Below, in pieces: positions 19,513 through 28,194 of a stretch of DNA of 64,000 bases (the stretch's first letter is position 1; each line of letters opens with the position of its first letter). Position numbers and translations under genes: made by a program. The stretch spans positions 1 through 64,000 of the forward strand of contig NZ_BAFV01000027.1 of assembly GCF_000308515.1 (NCBI RefSeq), given 5' to 3'. Under the pieces are notes generated by a model. It had not been told where the DNA came from and did not search any database. It saw nothing but the letters and a program-made list of their open reading frames with translations. The stretch comes from Nocardia carnea NBRC 14403 (lineage in GTDB: Bacteria; Actinomycetota; Actinomycetes; Mycobacteriales; Mycobacteriaceae).

Positions 19513-19920
19513 TCAGAGCCGCTCGGCCGACAGCAGTTCGAGATCGACATCGGTGCGCTGTTCGGCGCTGAGCGTGAACGGTGCCCCGGGGCCGAATTCG
19601 TCCAGACCCCGCAGCAGCCGGTGCTCCAGCGCATCGATATAACCGTCGGTCAGTTCGGCGGGATCGCCGACCAGGCTGAGCGCGATCTCGAATGTTGCAT
19701 GCCCGCAGGGTTCCGCGCCGGGATTCCCGGCGCGCCAGCGGCTGTCGAATTCCCGGTGCCGCGAATCGTCCTCGGCGACCGGCAGCGTGAACCGCCACGC
19801 GCAGACCTCACCGTCATCGAGGTGTTCGGCCAGATCCGTGCGCACGGATTCGACGAGTCTGTCCAGGGTTTCCGGTGTCACATAAACATGAAGCGAAACA
19901 TCCGAAATGCGTTTCGGCAT
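19513..19920 (-). CDS. Hypothetical protein, 135 residues
   Basis: No family recognised. The sequence begins MPKRISDVSLHVYVTPETLDRLVESVRTDL and is acidic, with alternating strand and helix character and no signal or membrane segment. The ending 'FTLSAEQRTDVDLELLSAERL' suggests a small alpha/beta protein. It is convergent with tesB, leaving only 15 bp between stops. It is separated from the upstream phosphatase gene by 140 bp. Codon use matches the chromosome backbone, so it is probably a real resident gene. Confidence 0.65.
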   Translation of the reverse strand: MPKRISDVSLHVYVTPETLDRLVESVRTDLAEHLDDGEVCAWRFTLPVAEDDSRHREFDSRWRAGNPGAEPCGHATFEIALSLVGDPAELTDGYIDALEHRLLRGLDEFGPGAPFTLSAEQRTDVDLELLSAERL

Positions 19921-20060
19921 GCGCGATTCCTGTCGTGTGTCGAACCTGCAACGGGATGGGATTGTCGGTGTTCCGGACCGCGAGTGTAGTGGGCGCGGCC
20001 GGGAAAGTCAGACTCCGAGTCGCCATCGTTGTCGATTACCGAAATTCGCGGCGCCCGTAT

Positions 20061-20687
20061 TCACGCGTACCAGCCGGTGTGCTGGGCGGCGACCAGCGGT
20101 GACAACCGTGCCGCCGAAGGCGCCGGCTGCACCACCAGCGGCGGCCGTCCCCACTGCCGCTCGGCCGGTGTGCTCACCGGTGCCAGCGCCACCAGCAACG
20201 GCACCAGTGCCTCCGCGATCGTATCCCCGACCTCGCAATACGCCTGCGCCGAAAGTCCTACCGGATCGCCGATGTTCTCCCGTCCGACCAGCGACAGGTT
20301 GTGCCGGCTGCGATGCAGTTCGGCCACGCTGCGCGCCCCGGTGACCCGGGCGATCCGATACGCCTCCGGCAATGTGAAAGTCCGTGGCCCCGCCGCCCCC
20401 ATCTCGGCAACCTCGTCCCGGATGTTCTCGGTCATGGTGAGAACCAGATCCGCGCGATCGATATGCTCGGCTTTGAGTTTGCGGGCCCGGAAGTTACTCG
20501 GATCCCCGCCCAAGCCGGTGATGGCCTCGGCAGCCCGCGGTTCCACCGGAAAACCCACCAGAGCGCGGGTACCGGCGCTTTCGGCGGTGATCCCGGTCAG
20601 CCGGTATTCGACCGCGATGGAACGGGTGAGTCGTTCGGCTATCGCCGACCGGCACACATTGCCATTGCAGACGAACAGGATGTGCAT
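20061..20687 (-). CDS. Low-molecular-weight protein-tyrosine-phosphatase family protein
   Basis: The N-terminus MHILFVCNGNVCRSAIAE holds the phosphatase P-loop C(X)5R, Cys7 to Arg13, followed by Ser14. The 'NIGDPVG' segment near residue 140 provides the expected acid aspartate. At 208 residues it is longer than canonical LMW-PTP (about 155-160), with an extra C-terminal stretch of about 45 residues rich in Pro/Ala. Related enzymes dephosphorylate tyrosine on host or cell-envelope proteins, or act as arsenate reductases; no second redox Cys pair is obvious. It lies alone between the hypothetical gene and the SDR gene. Confidence 0.82.
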   Translation of the reverse strand: MHILFVCNGNVCRSAIAERLTRSIAVEYRLTGITAESAGTRALVGFPVEPRAAEAITGLGGDPSNFRARKLKAEHIDRADLVLTMTENIRDEVAEMGAAGPRTFTLPEAYRIARVTGARSVAELHRSRHNLSLVGRENIGDPVGLSAQAYCEVGDTIAEALVPLLVALAPVSTPAERQWGRPPLVVQPAPSAARLSPLVAAQHTGWYA

Positions 20688-20739
20688 GTGGCTACGGTAA
20701 GACGCCCGCGACCTGCGCAGAACCGGTGTTCGCTCAATA

Positions 20740-21780
20740 TCACATCACCCGGCCGGTGAATTCATCTCCGCTTAGCACGGTGTTTCTCTGCGACCCCGGC
20801 GCGTTACGAAATCGCTGGCGCAGTGGGGCAGATTCCTCATCCGAGCGGAGGCCGACGAGCCGCTTCGAATCGTTCCACAGCGTAAGCGCGCGCTCCTCGT
20901 CGTAGGAAACCTTCGACGACCGCCGCTGCAGGAGCTTGCCCTCCTGGGCTTGAAAATACTTACCGGAGACCGTGGCGTACTCCTTGCCGACGGCGAGATC
21001 GGCCAGCGCGGCACCGGAGAACGCGACTGTCGATGTCGTGACGCCGATGCGTGTGGATACCGATTTCATCAGAGAGCTCGTTGCCAGCCGTTGCACCGCT
21101 TTCGGCATATCTCGTAAGAAGCCTGTCTCGGGAACCGATCCGGGGTCGTAGGCGATGGCCGAGATCCCACTGCCGGCGCGGTCGAGGCGGCGCGCCAGTT
21201 CGTAGGCGTACAGGACGGTGCACAGTTTCGAGGTCGAATAGCGTTTGCCGGCCGGTAAGGGCTTCGCCCCGTTCAGCCCGCCGCCGGCCAGCATGGTGGC
21301 GTTCGGCTCGACAGCGGCGCCGACCAGCTTGCCGTCCATGGTGGCGGGGTCGTGCGTACCGCTCGCGGTGAACACGATCCGACCGTTCGTGGATATCGCC
21401 GGAACCAGGAGTTCGACGAGGAGAAAATGACCGAGGCAGTTCGTCGCGAATGTCAGTTCGTAGCCGTCCGGGCTGTATTTCTCCTTGCCGTCGAACCGGC
21501 CACCTGCGTTGCAGATCAGCGCCTGCAGCGGCGCGGCCGCACCACGTTCGATCAGCGAACTGTACGTGGCGGCCGCCGTGCGCACCGAGGCGAGGGACGA
21601 CGTATCCAGTTCGACCGTCGCCACGTCGATATCGTGCGCCGCGCGCAATTCTTCGGCGACCGTCTGCATTTTTTCCGGGCTTCGGCCGGCGAGTACGAGG
21701 TCGACTCCCCGGGCGGCGAGCTGCCTGGAGCATTCGAGTCCGATGCCGGAATGACCGCCGGTGATGAAAACTGTTGTCAC
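20740..21780 (-). CDS. Short-chain dehydrogenase/reductase family protein
   Basis: Using GTG 21780 (VTTVFITGGHSGIG) the product is 346 residues. The TGGHSGIG nucleotide loop (7-14), NAGG (91-94), Ser140 and the YSTSK catalytic pair (Tyr181, Lys185) are all visible. It therefore looks like an active oxidoreductase of the retinol-dehydrogenase/WWOX-like subset. AAGGAG lies a few bases before the GTG; the longer upstream frame is shadow. It follows the M24 gene on the same strand. Both are divergent from an MmyB-like regulator, a gene partnership repeatedly seen for SDRs in actinobacteria. Substrate unknown. Confidence 0.88.
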   Translation of the reverse strand: MTTVFITGGHSGIGLECSRQLAARGVDLVLAGRSPEKMQTVAEELRAAHDIDVATVELDTSSLASVRTAAATYSSLIERGAAAPLQALICNAGGRFDGKEKYSPDGYELTFATNCLGHFLLVELLVPAISTNGRIVFTASGTHDPATMDGKLVGAAVEPNATMLAGGGLNGAKPLPAGKRYSTSKLCTVLYAYELARRLDRAGSGISAIAYDPGSVPETGFLRDMPKAVQRLATSSLMKSVSTRIGVTTSTVAFSGAALADLAVGKEYATVSGKYFQAQEGKLLQRRSSKVSYDEERALTLWNDSKRLVGLRSDEESAPLRQRFRNAPGSQRNTVLSGDEFTGRVM

Positions 21781-21809
21781 ACTGTCTCCTTGACTGGGGC
21801 GCGTAGCGG

Positions 21810-23099
21810 CTATGCCGATACGGCCGGGTTGTCGCCTTGGGCGCGCAGAATCTGCGCGGTGTACGGATTGAGTTCGATCGGGTCGGGGTCGCCGACGATC
21901 ACGGTGCCGCCGAGGTAGGCCAGGTGCCGGCCGAAGACGTAGTTGGGCTCCATGGCGAAGGTCATGCCGGGCCGGAGTTCCAGGTCGGCACCGATCGTGG
22001 GGTGGTCGGTCTCGGGTGGGTAGGCCTCGGCGCCGGGAATCCACTGCCCGGCGTCTGCGGGGAAGCCGCTGAGCGCGATCGCCGGGTTGAGCGCATGCAC
22101 GGACGGCCCGAACTCCCAGCCGTCGGCGGCGTCCAGCACCTCGCGCATGGCATCGACGACGTCGCCGAATGTCCGGCCCGGGCGCAGCGACTGCAGACCC
22201 GCGTCATACGTCGCGCGGGCAACCTCGGCGGCGCGCAGCAGATCCGGATGCGGTTCGCCGACCGTGATCGTGACCTGATGCTGCGTATGACGTCCGCCCA
22301 GGTTGGCGAAAACCTCCGCCGAAACGACATCACCGTCGGCCAGGATGCGCGGCGCCTGCGGACGGTAGCTCCACGGCGGCAAGGCCCGGGCCAAAGGGGC
22401 GGGGCCCGAGTACAGATGCATCGCAGCCGGCGTGGCGCCCCGTGCGTAACCCGCAGCCATTCCCGCGGCGTAGACGTCGCTTTCCGAGACACCGGCCGCA
22501 GCGGTGGCGACCATGGCTGCCACCATGGCATCTCCGATGCTGCCCGCGCGGCGGACGACGGCGATCTCTTCGGCACTCAGCGGCATGATCAGACGGGACA
22601 GCGGCCGGGCGACGGGGATGAATTCCGCATCGGGGAACGTATCGAGGATGGTGTTCCACTGCCGGTAGGGCACGAGCCCTTCGGGATGCCACGGCGGATA
22701 CGGCTCCAGGCCTACGACGCCGATCGTTGCCGTCGACAGTCCGAGTGCGGTGAGCGTCTCGGCAATCGCCGCCGAGTTACGAGACGCCCGGATGTTATCG
22801 GGAGTGATCCAGGAGATGCCGCCGCGGCGGCTGCCCTCGAGATAGTCCCGCCAGAACATCTCCATCGGCAACAGCGACAGCGGGTCACCGTCGCGGGCAA
22901 AGACGACCGTCGTACCCGCCCTGGCGTTGGTGAACCACGTGTCGAAGGCGAACGGCGCGGGACCGGCGTCTTCGTGCTCACCGAAAACCAGCAGTGCATC
23001 CAGGCCTTCACGCTGCATGAATTCGCGCGCCAGGCGCCAGCGGCGATCACGCTCGGCGATCGAGTAGCCGGGCACTTCTGCGTTGTCTCCGCTGTTCAT
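21810..23099 (-). CDS. M24 (pita-bread) family protein, metal site apparently degenerate
   Basis: The 429 residues have a creatinase-like N-terminal domain (about 1-180) and a pita-bread C-terminal domain typical of Xaa-Pro peptidases and creatinases. The usual Asp-Asp pair is not visible: its region reads 'DVVSAEVFANLGGRHTQHQ'. A later 'GMTFAMEPNYVFG' keeps one glutamate, so peptidase activity is doubtful. It could be a creatinase-like or decarboxylase-like enzyme. ATG 23099 has GAGGAGG about 6 nt upstream. It ends 30 bp before the SDR start, suggesting one operon. Confidence 0.78.
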   Translation of the reverse strand: MNSGDNAEVPGYSIAERDRRWRLAREFMQREGLDALLVFGEHEDAGPAPFAFDTWFTNARAGTTVVFARDGDPLSLLPMEMFWRDYLEGSRRGGISWITPDNIRASRNSAAIAETLTALGLSTATIGVVGLEPYPPWHPEGLVPYRQWNTILDTFPDAEFIPVARPLSRLIMPLSAEEIAVVRRAGSIGDAMVAAMVATAAAGVSESDVYAAGMAAGYARGATPAAMHLYSGPAPLARALPPWSYRPQAPRILADGDVVSAEVFANLGGRHTQHQVTITVGEPHPDLLRAAEVARATYDAGLQSLRPGRTFGDVVDAMREVLDAADGWEFGPSVHALNPAIALSGFPADAGQWIPGAEAYPPETDHPTIGADLELRPGMTFAMEPNYVFGRHLAYLGGTVIVGDPDPIELNPYTAQILRAQGDNPAVSA

Positions 23100-23302
23100 A
23101 TCGTCCTCCTCGGGACTTTCCGACGATCGAATAGGTGGGGATGCCGGGAGCTGCCCCGTATGCGTAGTCGGGGGGAATCTGTGTGCTCGCGACCGGCACC
23201 TGACACCACGATGGCCCGGTGGTGGGAGGTGGTCCAGAGACCTCCGAAGCTAGGAGTCGCGGTACCAGGACAGCGAGCCTCCGGCCGAGGAAACTCGGAT
23301 GC

Positions 23303-24148
23303 ATGGATCGTGCCGAACTCGCCAATGTGCTGAAAGCCGCGCGGGCACGTATCGCGCCCGAAGAAGTGGGCCTCGCGGCGGGCCCCAGGAGGCGGGTTGC
23401 CGGTCTGCGACGTGAGGAGGTCGCGCAACTCGCCGGGCTCAGCGTCGACTACGTGGTGCGCCTCGAACAGGGTCGCGCGCCGCGCCCATCGATTCAGGTG
23501 CTCACCGCGCTGACCAGGGCGTTACGGTTCGACCGCGACGGACGCGATCAGGTCTTCCGGCTCGCCGGCAGCGCCCCGCCGCTGGCAGGGCGGGTCGAGA
23601 TGTCGCTGAGGCCGAGTGTGCTGCGGCTGCTGCAACGGATGACCGATCTACCCGCGCTCGTACTCTCGGCAAAAGGTGATGTGCTGGTGCAGAATTCGAT
23701 GGCCCGCGCTCTCCTGGGCGATCTCGCCGACCGGCCGGAGGGACAACGCAACCTGTTCCGCCAGCGCTTCCTCGGCACCGGCGACACTCGCGTGGCACTC
23801 GATCCGGAGGCAGCCGAATCGACGGAGCAGCAGGCAGTCGGATCGCTACGCACCGCGCTCTCGCGCTACCCCGACGACCCCCACCTGCGTGCGCTGATCG
23901 CCGAGCTGATGGCCGGCAGCCGCCGATTCCACCGGATATGGCAGGAGGGAAACTCCACGACATGGCGGTCGATGCACAAGACCATCGATCACCCGGACTT
24001 CGGACTGCTCGTCCTGGACTGCGATACCCTGCTGCTGCCCGACACCGACCAGTCGATGATCGTCTATTCCGCCGCAGCCGGCACCCGCGAAGCCTCGGCA
24101 CTCGACATGATGCGCGTAACCGGCACCGAGCGGATGACCACCCGATGA
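23303..24148 (+). CDS. XRE-type regulator with MmyB-like ligand-binding domain
   Basis: The 281-residue protein starts MDRAELANVLKAARARI. Its helix-turn-helix is around residues 25-60 (RREEVAQLAGLSVDYVVRLEQGR) and a MmyB/MltR-type domain runs from about 100 to 275. The motif 'HPDFGLLVLDCDTLLLPDTDQSMIVYSAAAGT' near the C-terminus is characteristic of that domain, which in homologues binds fatty-acid-like ligands. It is divergent from the M24-SDR pair; such regulators commonly control an adjacent SDR from a shared intergenic region. AGGA-containing half-sites occur at 23249-23270 but I cannot define an operator. Confidence 0.87.
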   Translation: MDRAELANVLKAARARIAPEEVGLAAGPRRRVAGLRREEVAQLAGLSVDYVVRLEQGRAPRPSIQVLTALTRALRFDRDGRDQVFRLAGSAPPLAGRVEMSLRPSVLRLLQRMTDLPALVLSAKGDVLVQNSMARALLGDLADRPEGQRNLFRQRFLGTGDTRVALDPEAAESTEQQAVGSLRTALSRYPDDPHLRALIAELMAGSRRFHRIWQEGNSTTWRSMHKTIDHPDFGLLVLDCDTLLLPDTDQSMIVYSAAAGTREASALDMMRVTGTERMTTR

Positions 24149-24152
24149 GGTG

Positions 24153-24455
24153 TCACGCGGGATCGCACCCATAGCGGCCGCCGTCGACGGTGACGATATC
24201 GGCGAGCCCGGCTACCGCTTGCCATCGCCGCTCGGCCCGGATCTCGGCAGCGGTGAGATGCGGGATCACCACTACTTCGGCGTCGTGTTCGAGGATGTGC
24301 TGGACGGCGATCAGTGTGACCAGCTTCGGCGCCGAGGGGCCGAAGACTGTGAAAACCACCTCGAGATGGTGGCGAGTGATGAGTTCGTCCAGGCCGGAGA
24401 TTTCGGTGCCGTATCTGCGGACGACGATCGCGCGTCGGCGCTTCTCAGCGGGCAC
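24153..24455 (-). CDS. Small hypothetical protein paired with an XRE/TPR regulator
   Basis: The 100 residues from GTG 24455 (VPAEKRRRAIVVRRYGTEISG) read as a compact alpha/beta protein: 'EVVFTVFGPSAPKLVTLIAVQHILEHDAEVVVIPHLTAAEI'. The layout faintly recalls the N-terminal catalytic fold of serine resolvases (RRAIVVRRYGT), but the catalytic serine context is not convincing. No family is claimed. A GAGG box lies 6 nt before the GTG, and the gene overlaps the upstream small ORF by 11 nt, so the two are coupled. A GTG at 24467 is a less likely start. It ends 4 bp from the convergent MmyB-type gene. Confidence 0.6.
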   Translation of the reverse strand: MPAEKRRRAIVVRRYGTEISGLDELITRHHLEVVFTVFGPSAPKLVTLIAVQHILEHDAEVVVIPHLTAAEIRAERRWQAVAGLADIVTVDGGRYGCDPA

Positions 24456-24687
24456 GTCGCACCTCACTCGGGTGCGCGGCGCGCCACCGGGCGATCACAC
24501 CGTCTATCTCGGATTGCGGTCCGGTGGTTGTCGGCGTATCGAGCGCGCGTAACCCCTCGAGGCACAGTTCGAGCGTTTCGCGGTCGCAGCATTCGGCTTC
24601 ACCCCATAGGGGAAGTGCTGCGGCTATCGCCTGGTCGGTCGCCCGCCTCGGCAGCGGTGGCGGGGGCTGGGTTTCCTCGCTGTGCAT
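24445..24687 (-). CDS. Small hypothetical protein (80 residues)
   Basis: No family recognised. The product starts MHSEETQPPPPLPRRATDQAIAAALPLWGEAECCDRETLELC, has a Cys-Cys pair near residue 34, and is mainly helical and acidic until a basic end (RRAR). It overlaps the next gene by 11 nt and is divergent from the TPR-type regulator at 24.9 kb. It is therefore a candidate target of that regulator. Confidence 0.55.
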   Translation of the reverse strand: MHSEETQPPPPLPRRATDQAIAAALPLWGEAECCDRETLELCLEGLRALDTPTTTGPQSEIDGVIARWRAAHPSEVRRAR

Positions 24688-24885
24688 GGCGTCTCCTCGC
24701 GTGTTCCCGTTGCGGAGCGCCCGGCGCCGGGGTGATCCACGGATCGGCGAGATGCGGTACCGAATGTCGTGATATCTGTGCCCACCCGGCGCCGGGGCTG
24801 CTCCCAGCGTTGTTCACCCATTGGTTCCGGAGAAGCCTCGAAAAGACCACGGAGGGAATATGCTTCGGATACCAGCAGGTGGGAC

Positions 24886-26223
24886 ATGACTTCGAGGGGC
24901 GGGATGGCGGTCAGTAGATGGTCGAGCACGGAAGTCCGGGCGCTCCGCGTGGCCGCGCTCCGCGAAACTCGAGAGGAATTCGCCGAGCGTGCCGGGTATT
25001 CGCTCGCGACGATCAAGAAATGGCATCGGGCGACATGGGATAAACCGGTGCGGGCGCGTTCGGCGGAAACGCTCGACACGATGCTGCGCGATCTGGACAC
25101 CGATCAACGTGCCCGGTTCGACGCAGAAATAGCGGCTGTGAGCGATCCTGGGCGGCGTAGCGTGGAGGTCGTCGGACAGTCGAGCATGACGCTCGGTGGG
25201 TATGCCTGGGAAGTCGATAGTTGTATGAGGCGTCGTGATTTCGGGAAGCTGGCCACCGCGGCCACGGTGACGGCAGTGGCCTGGCCGTTCGGGGAACGCA
25301 TCGGACCGGCAGACGCGCAGTGTCTGCTGAGAGCTGTTCACGAGCTGGGCGAGCAGGATCAGCAGATCGGCAGCGGGGCCCTGGTCCAAAGCGCTCTCGA
25401 ACAACTCGCACACGCCAAACACACCCTGGATACCGCGAGTTATGACACCACGACCGGCAACGCCTTCGCCTCGGCGACAGGGTACTTGGCGGTGCTCGCG
25501 GGTTGGTTGGCCTACGATTCCGACCTCCACCAGGTGGCGCGGCGTTGTTACGCCGACGCCCTCGCGCTGGGCAGTGAAACGGGCGACGAGGACCTGGTAG
25601 CCCACACCTGCCTGTATTCGGCGAACCAGTCGATCGCACTTTCCCGGGACGGGCAGGGCAGCCCGCACCATGCCTTGAAACTGATCGACCGTGCTCGAGT
25701 ACTGATGCGAGGTCGGCCGCCGGGCCGGATTCACGCCTTGATTGCTGTACGAGAAGCCCAGACGCAGGGATTGCTGGGGAACCAGATGGGGTTCGGACGT
25801 GCAATAGGCACTGCGTGGCGCGAGATGGAGCAGGCCATCGGTTTCGAAGCGCTCGAAGAGTGCCCCCAGTGGCTAAGGTTCGTGTCGCCCTCGGAAGTAC
25901 GTGGACACGAGGCACGCGGTTTGGGCGAGATCGGCGAAACACGCAAGAGCATTGCGCTTCTCGAAGTTGCGGCGGCGGAGGAGACAAGCACCCGCAACGC
26001 TGCTAATGATCGGGCGCACGCCGCCGTAGCTCATGCCCGCATGGGGGACGTCGAGTCGGCTCTCGCTTTGGGGACAGCTGTGCTGGCCGACCTGGAGAAC
26101 GTCACGTCGAGCCGGACACTGCGAGTTATGGAACCGATCCGAACCATCCACCATCCTGCGGCCGAAGAGTTCCGCGACGGGTTCGCGGCACTGGAGAGTT
26201 CCACCCGAAAGGAAATGGTGTGA
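24886..26223 (+). CDS. XRE-family regulator with C-terminal TPR-like region
   Basis: About 445 residues. The N-terminal HTH reads 'LRVAALRETREEFAERAGYSLATIKKWHRATWDKPVRARSAETL'. After it come a hydrophobic stretch (TAATVTAVAWPFGERI) and a helical-repeat C-terminal region with TPR-like elements, e.g. 'ARRCYADALALGSETGDEDLVAHTCLYSANQSIALS'. Proteins of this shape are common actinobacterial regulators of morphological or accessory functions. ATG 24886 is preferred (AGGTGGG about 6 nt upstream); ATG 24904 is an alternative that removes six residues. Its stop overlaps the GNAT gene start by 4 nt. Codon usage is somewhat less GC-biased than backbone genes. Confidence 0.8.
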   Translation: MTSRGGMAVSRWSSTEVRALRVAALRETREEFAERAGYSLATIKKWHRATWDKPVRARSAETLDTMLRDLDTDQRARFDAEIAAVSDPGRRSVEVVGQSSMTLGGYAWEVDSCMRRRDFGKLATAATVTAVAWPFGERIGPADAQCLLRAVHELGEQDQQIGSGALVQSALEQLAHAKHTLDTASYDTTTGNAFASATGYLAVLAGWLAYDSDLHQVARRCYADALALGSETGDEDLVAHTCLYSANQSIALSRDGQGSPHHALKLIDRARVLMRGRPPGRIHALIAVREAQTQGLLGNQMGFGRAIGTAWREMEQAIGFEALEECPQWLRFVSPSEVRGHEARGLGEIGETRKSIALLEVAAAEETSTRNAANDRAHAAVAHARMGDVESALALGTAVLADLENVTSSRTLRVMEPIRTIHHPAAEEFRDGFAALESSTRKEMV

Positions 26224-26801
26224 TCGAACCAGATTTCCGGCATCACACTGCTGCCCAAGCTCGCGAGATACGAGCTGTTGTCGAAGACGTCTACCAGCGT
26301 TCTTATACCGATGCGATTGCTTCTGGCGACCCGTTCGATTCCCCTGAAGCGTTCATGCACAGATACGACGCCTACACCGACCCCGCACGTAGCTTGGGGT
26401 TCGACCTGGTGGTCGCGTATATCGACGGTGCTGCGGCAGGGCAGACGTGGGGCTGGCCGCTTCGACCCGGCGCAGCGGGGTGGGATGGCCTGCACCTCGA
26501 CGACGGCGGTCTCGAAGACAACAACCTGGATGAGTTCACCGCCGAGACCGGTGACCGGACATTCGCCCTGTCGGAGATCATGGTGTGCGCCGACCACACC
26601 GGCCGCGGGCTCGCCCGCGCCTTGCACGACGAGCTGCTGCGCAGCCGGCCCGAGCAGCGCGCGACATTGCTGGTGGAGCCGGACAACGAACGCGCCTATG
26701 CGCGGTATCGGAAATGGGGCTGGTACCGGGTCGGTTGGCTGCGCCCGAACTGGGAGAACGCCCCCACGTTCGATGTGCTGATGCACAACCTGCCACTCTG
26801 A
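26220..26801 (+). CDS. GNAT-family N-acetyltransferase
   Basis: This 193-residue acetyltransferase-fold protein has the acetyl-CoA loop in 'VCADHTGRGLARALHDELLRSR' followed by 'ATLLVEPDNERAYARYRKWGWYRVGW', the typical motif A-B order. It begins with GTG 26220, overlapping the regulator stop, so it is translated with it. The substrate is unknown; the regulator-plus-GNAT coupling suggests a small sensing/modification unit. Confidence 0.82.
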   Translation: MIEPDFRHHTAAQAREIRAVVEDVYQRSYTDAIASGDPFDSPEAFMHRYDAYTDPARSLGFDLVVAYIDGAAAGQTWGWPLRPGAAGWDGLHLDDGGLEDNNLDEFTAETGDRTFALSEIMVCADHTGRGLARALHDELLRSRPEQRATLLVEPDNERAYARYRKWGWYRVGWLRPNWENAPTFDVLMHNLPL

Positions 26802-26847
26802 ACAGGTCCGGCGGACCGAGCGTTGCGGACAGGTTGGCGCGCCGGCA

Positions 26848-27441
26848 TCAAATCCAGCGAGCCAGGTGCCCCCGGGCCCGGTTGACAGCCAGATCCAGGT
26901 CCACAGCATCTCCGGTGGCAGCAGCAGTCTCGTTGGCGGGCCATTCGATAGACGCGCTGTCCAGCCGGGCCAAGACATCCGCCGCTGCCACTACTCCTGC
27001 GTCGACCAGTGCGTAATGAACGTCTTGTCCTTTTCCCTGCCGGCTATAGCCTTCGCGACGCAGAGGTCGACAGGATCGAGGCAGTACCCGATGTGACCGT
27101 ATTCGGCCAAGGGGGTGAAGCGTACGAGGCGGCCTTCCCATCCGCGAGGAAGGGCAACTGTGTCCCGGTGGATAGCTTCGACGTAGAAGCCGAAGGTCTC
27201 ATGGAAGGGGGAGTTCTCGCCTAGATCAGCATTGACCTGCCAGAGTTTCATATTCAACTCTGGTTCGGAAAGGCTGTGCTGTACCGCCTTGCCTGGGGTG
27301 ATATCGACCTCTATCGAAAGCGCCGCTTCTGGTGGTAGTTCAGACTCCGGATGCGAGCCCAGCAGTGATTGGGATCCGAACACCACCACACAGGGTTCAT
27401 TGAGCAGCGCGCATCGCGTGCGCGAGTTCTTCTTGGTTCAT
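26848..27441 (-). pseudogene. DUF6036-type nucleotidyltransferase broken by two frameshifts
   Basis: Three reading frames must be joined to recover the family. ATG 27441 gives MNQEELAHAMRAA, then a shift near 27405-27412 leads to LLNEPCVVVFGSQSLLG. That frame runs through 'GENSPFHETFGFYVEAI', 'GYCLDPVDLCVAKAIAGREKDKTFIT' to about 27010. A second shift continues as 'ALVDAGVVAAADVLARLDS' to the stop at 26848. The GS-containing nucleotidyltransferase-type motif and 'AGREKD' are typical of DUF6036 proteins. The start overlaps the stop of the upstream small gene (ATGA), as in toxin-antitoxin pairs. Each single frame alone would be an incomplete protein. Confidence 0.75.
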
Positions 27442-27782
27442 ACCGGCTGCAGGGTGTTCGAAACCCCGTGTAACTCGCGCAGAACCTCGAGCCGCTGATC
27501 CTCGCTGAGCAGGGCATTCAACGGCGAGAGCGTAAGCATCTGCATCGAGTACTCGTCCTCCGACCCGTCCAGGCGGCGAATCGAGTCAACATCTCGCAGG
27601 AGGATCCAACGTTCCCACTGATCGAGGTATCGATGCATTCCGGAGCCGTGAACCCCTCTCCGGAGCAGCTCGAGCCGCCATAGCACACAGGGGTCGTCGA
27701 TGCGCACCTCGCCGCGCTCCAAGAGGGCGAGCACGCGACTGAACATCAACCCGGAACGCCGGTCTTTCATCGTCCGGATCAT
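27438..27782 (-). CDS. Small protein upstream of the broken nucleotidyltransferase (putative antitoxin-like partner)
   Basis: The 114-residue product from ATG 27782 reads MIRTMKDRRSGLMFSRVLALLERGEVR and ends 'LTLSPLNALLSEDQRLEVLRELHG...LQPV'. It is mainly helical with no DNA-binding motif I can name. A GGAGAG site lies 5 nt before ATG 27782; the frame extends upstream to 27842 but that part has no ribosome site. Its stop overlaps the nucleotidyltransferase start (ATGA). Coupling to a nucleotidyltransferase suggests an antitoxin or accessory role, which is inference. Confidence 0.65.
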   Translation of the reverse strand: MIRTMKDRRSGLMFSRVLALLERGEVRIDDPCVLWRLELLRRGVHGSGMHRYLDQWERWILLRDVDSIRRLDGSEDEYSMQMLTLSPLNALLSEDQRLEVLRELHGVSNTLQPV

Positions 27783-27849
27783 CGGGGCTCTCCTTCCTGG
27801 CTTGCGATGGATAAAGCACGGTCTACGTGCATTGTGGCACAAATTGCCA

Positions 27850-28194
27850 GCACTGGAACCGGGGTGCGGTGAGCAGTGCGGGGACTCGCTGGATCTCAGC
27901 GATCGCGAGAAGTCCCCCGGGGGTACTGCGCAGCGAACCCATCGGGATCGGCCTCGGCGGCCTCGTAGTCTACGGTGTCGTCGAGGCTACTACCCGTGCG
28001 TCATGGTCACGGACGAGTTGGTGCATGAGCGTGGTCTTGCCGACCTGCCGCGCGCCACTGATGACCGTGATCGGTGCATCGGCGAGAGTCTCATGGGCGA
28101 GACGAGTCGCGTTCCGCCTGATCAGATCGCTGTTATGCCTGCCATGGTAGGCATAAGTTGCGGATTTCTCGAGGTACTTCTGCGGATTTATCAA
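27850..28194 (-). pseudogene. AAA-type ATPase (AAA_14/DUF4143-like) remnant
   Basis: The minus frame from 28194 reads ...RRNATRLAHETLADAPITVISGARQVGKTTLMHQLV, a Walker A typical of AAA_14 ATPases, then stops after 'VVASTTP'. A shifted frame continues 'LDDTVDYEAAEADPDGFAAQYP', and a third gives 'GLLAIAEIQRVPALLTA', where the family normally has a Walker B Asp (here Ala). The sequence then ends near 27850 against the next gene. Two frameshifts, loss of the Walker B acid and loss of everything after it make this a remnant. Confidence 0.7.
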
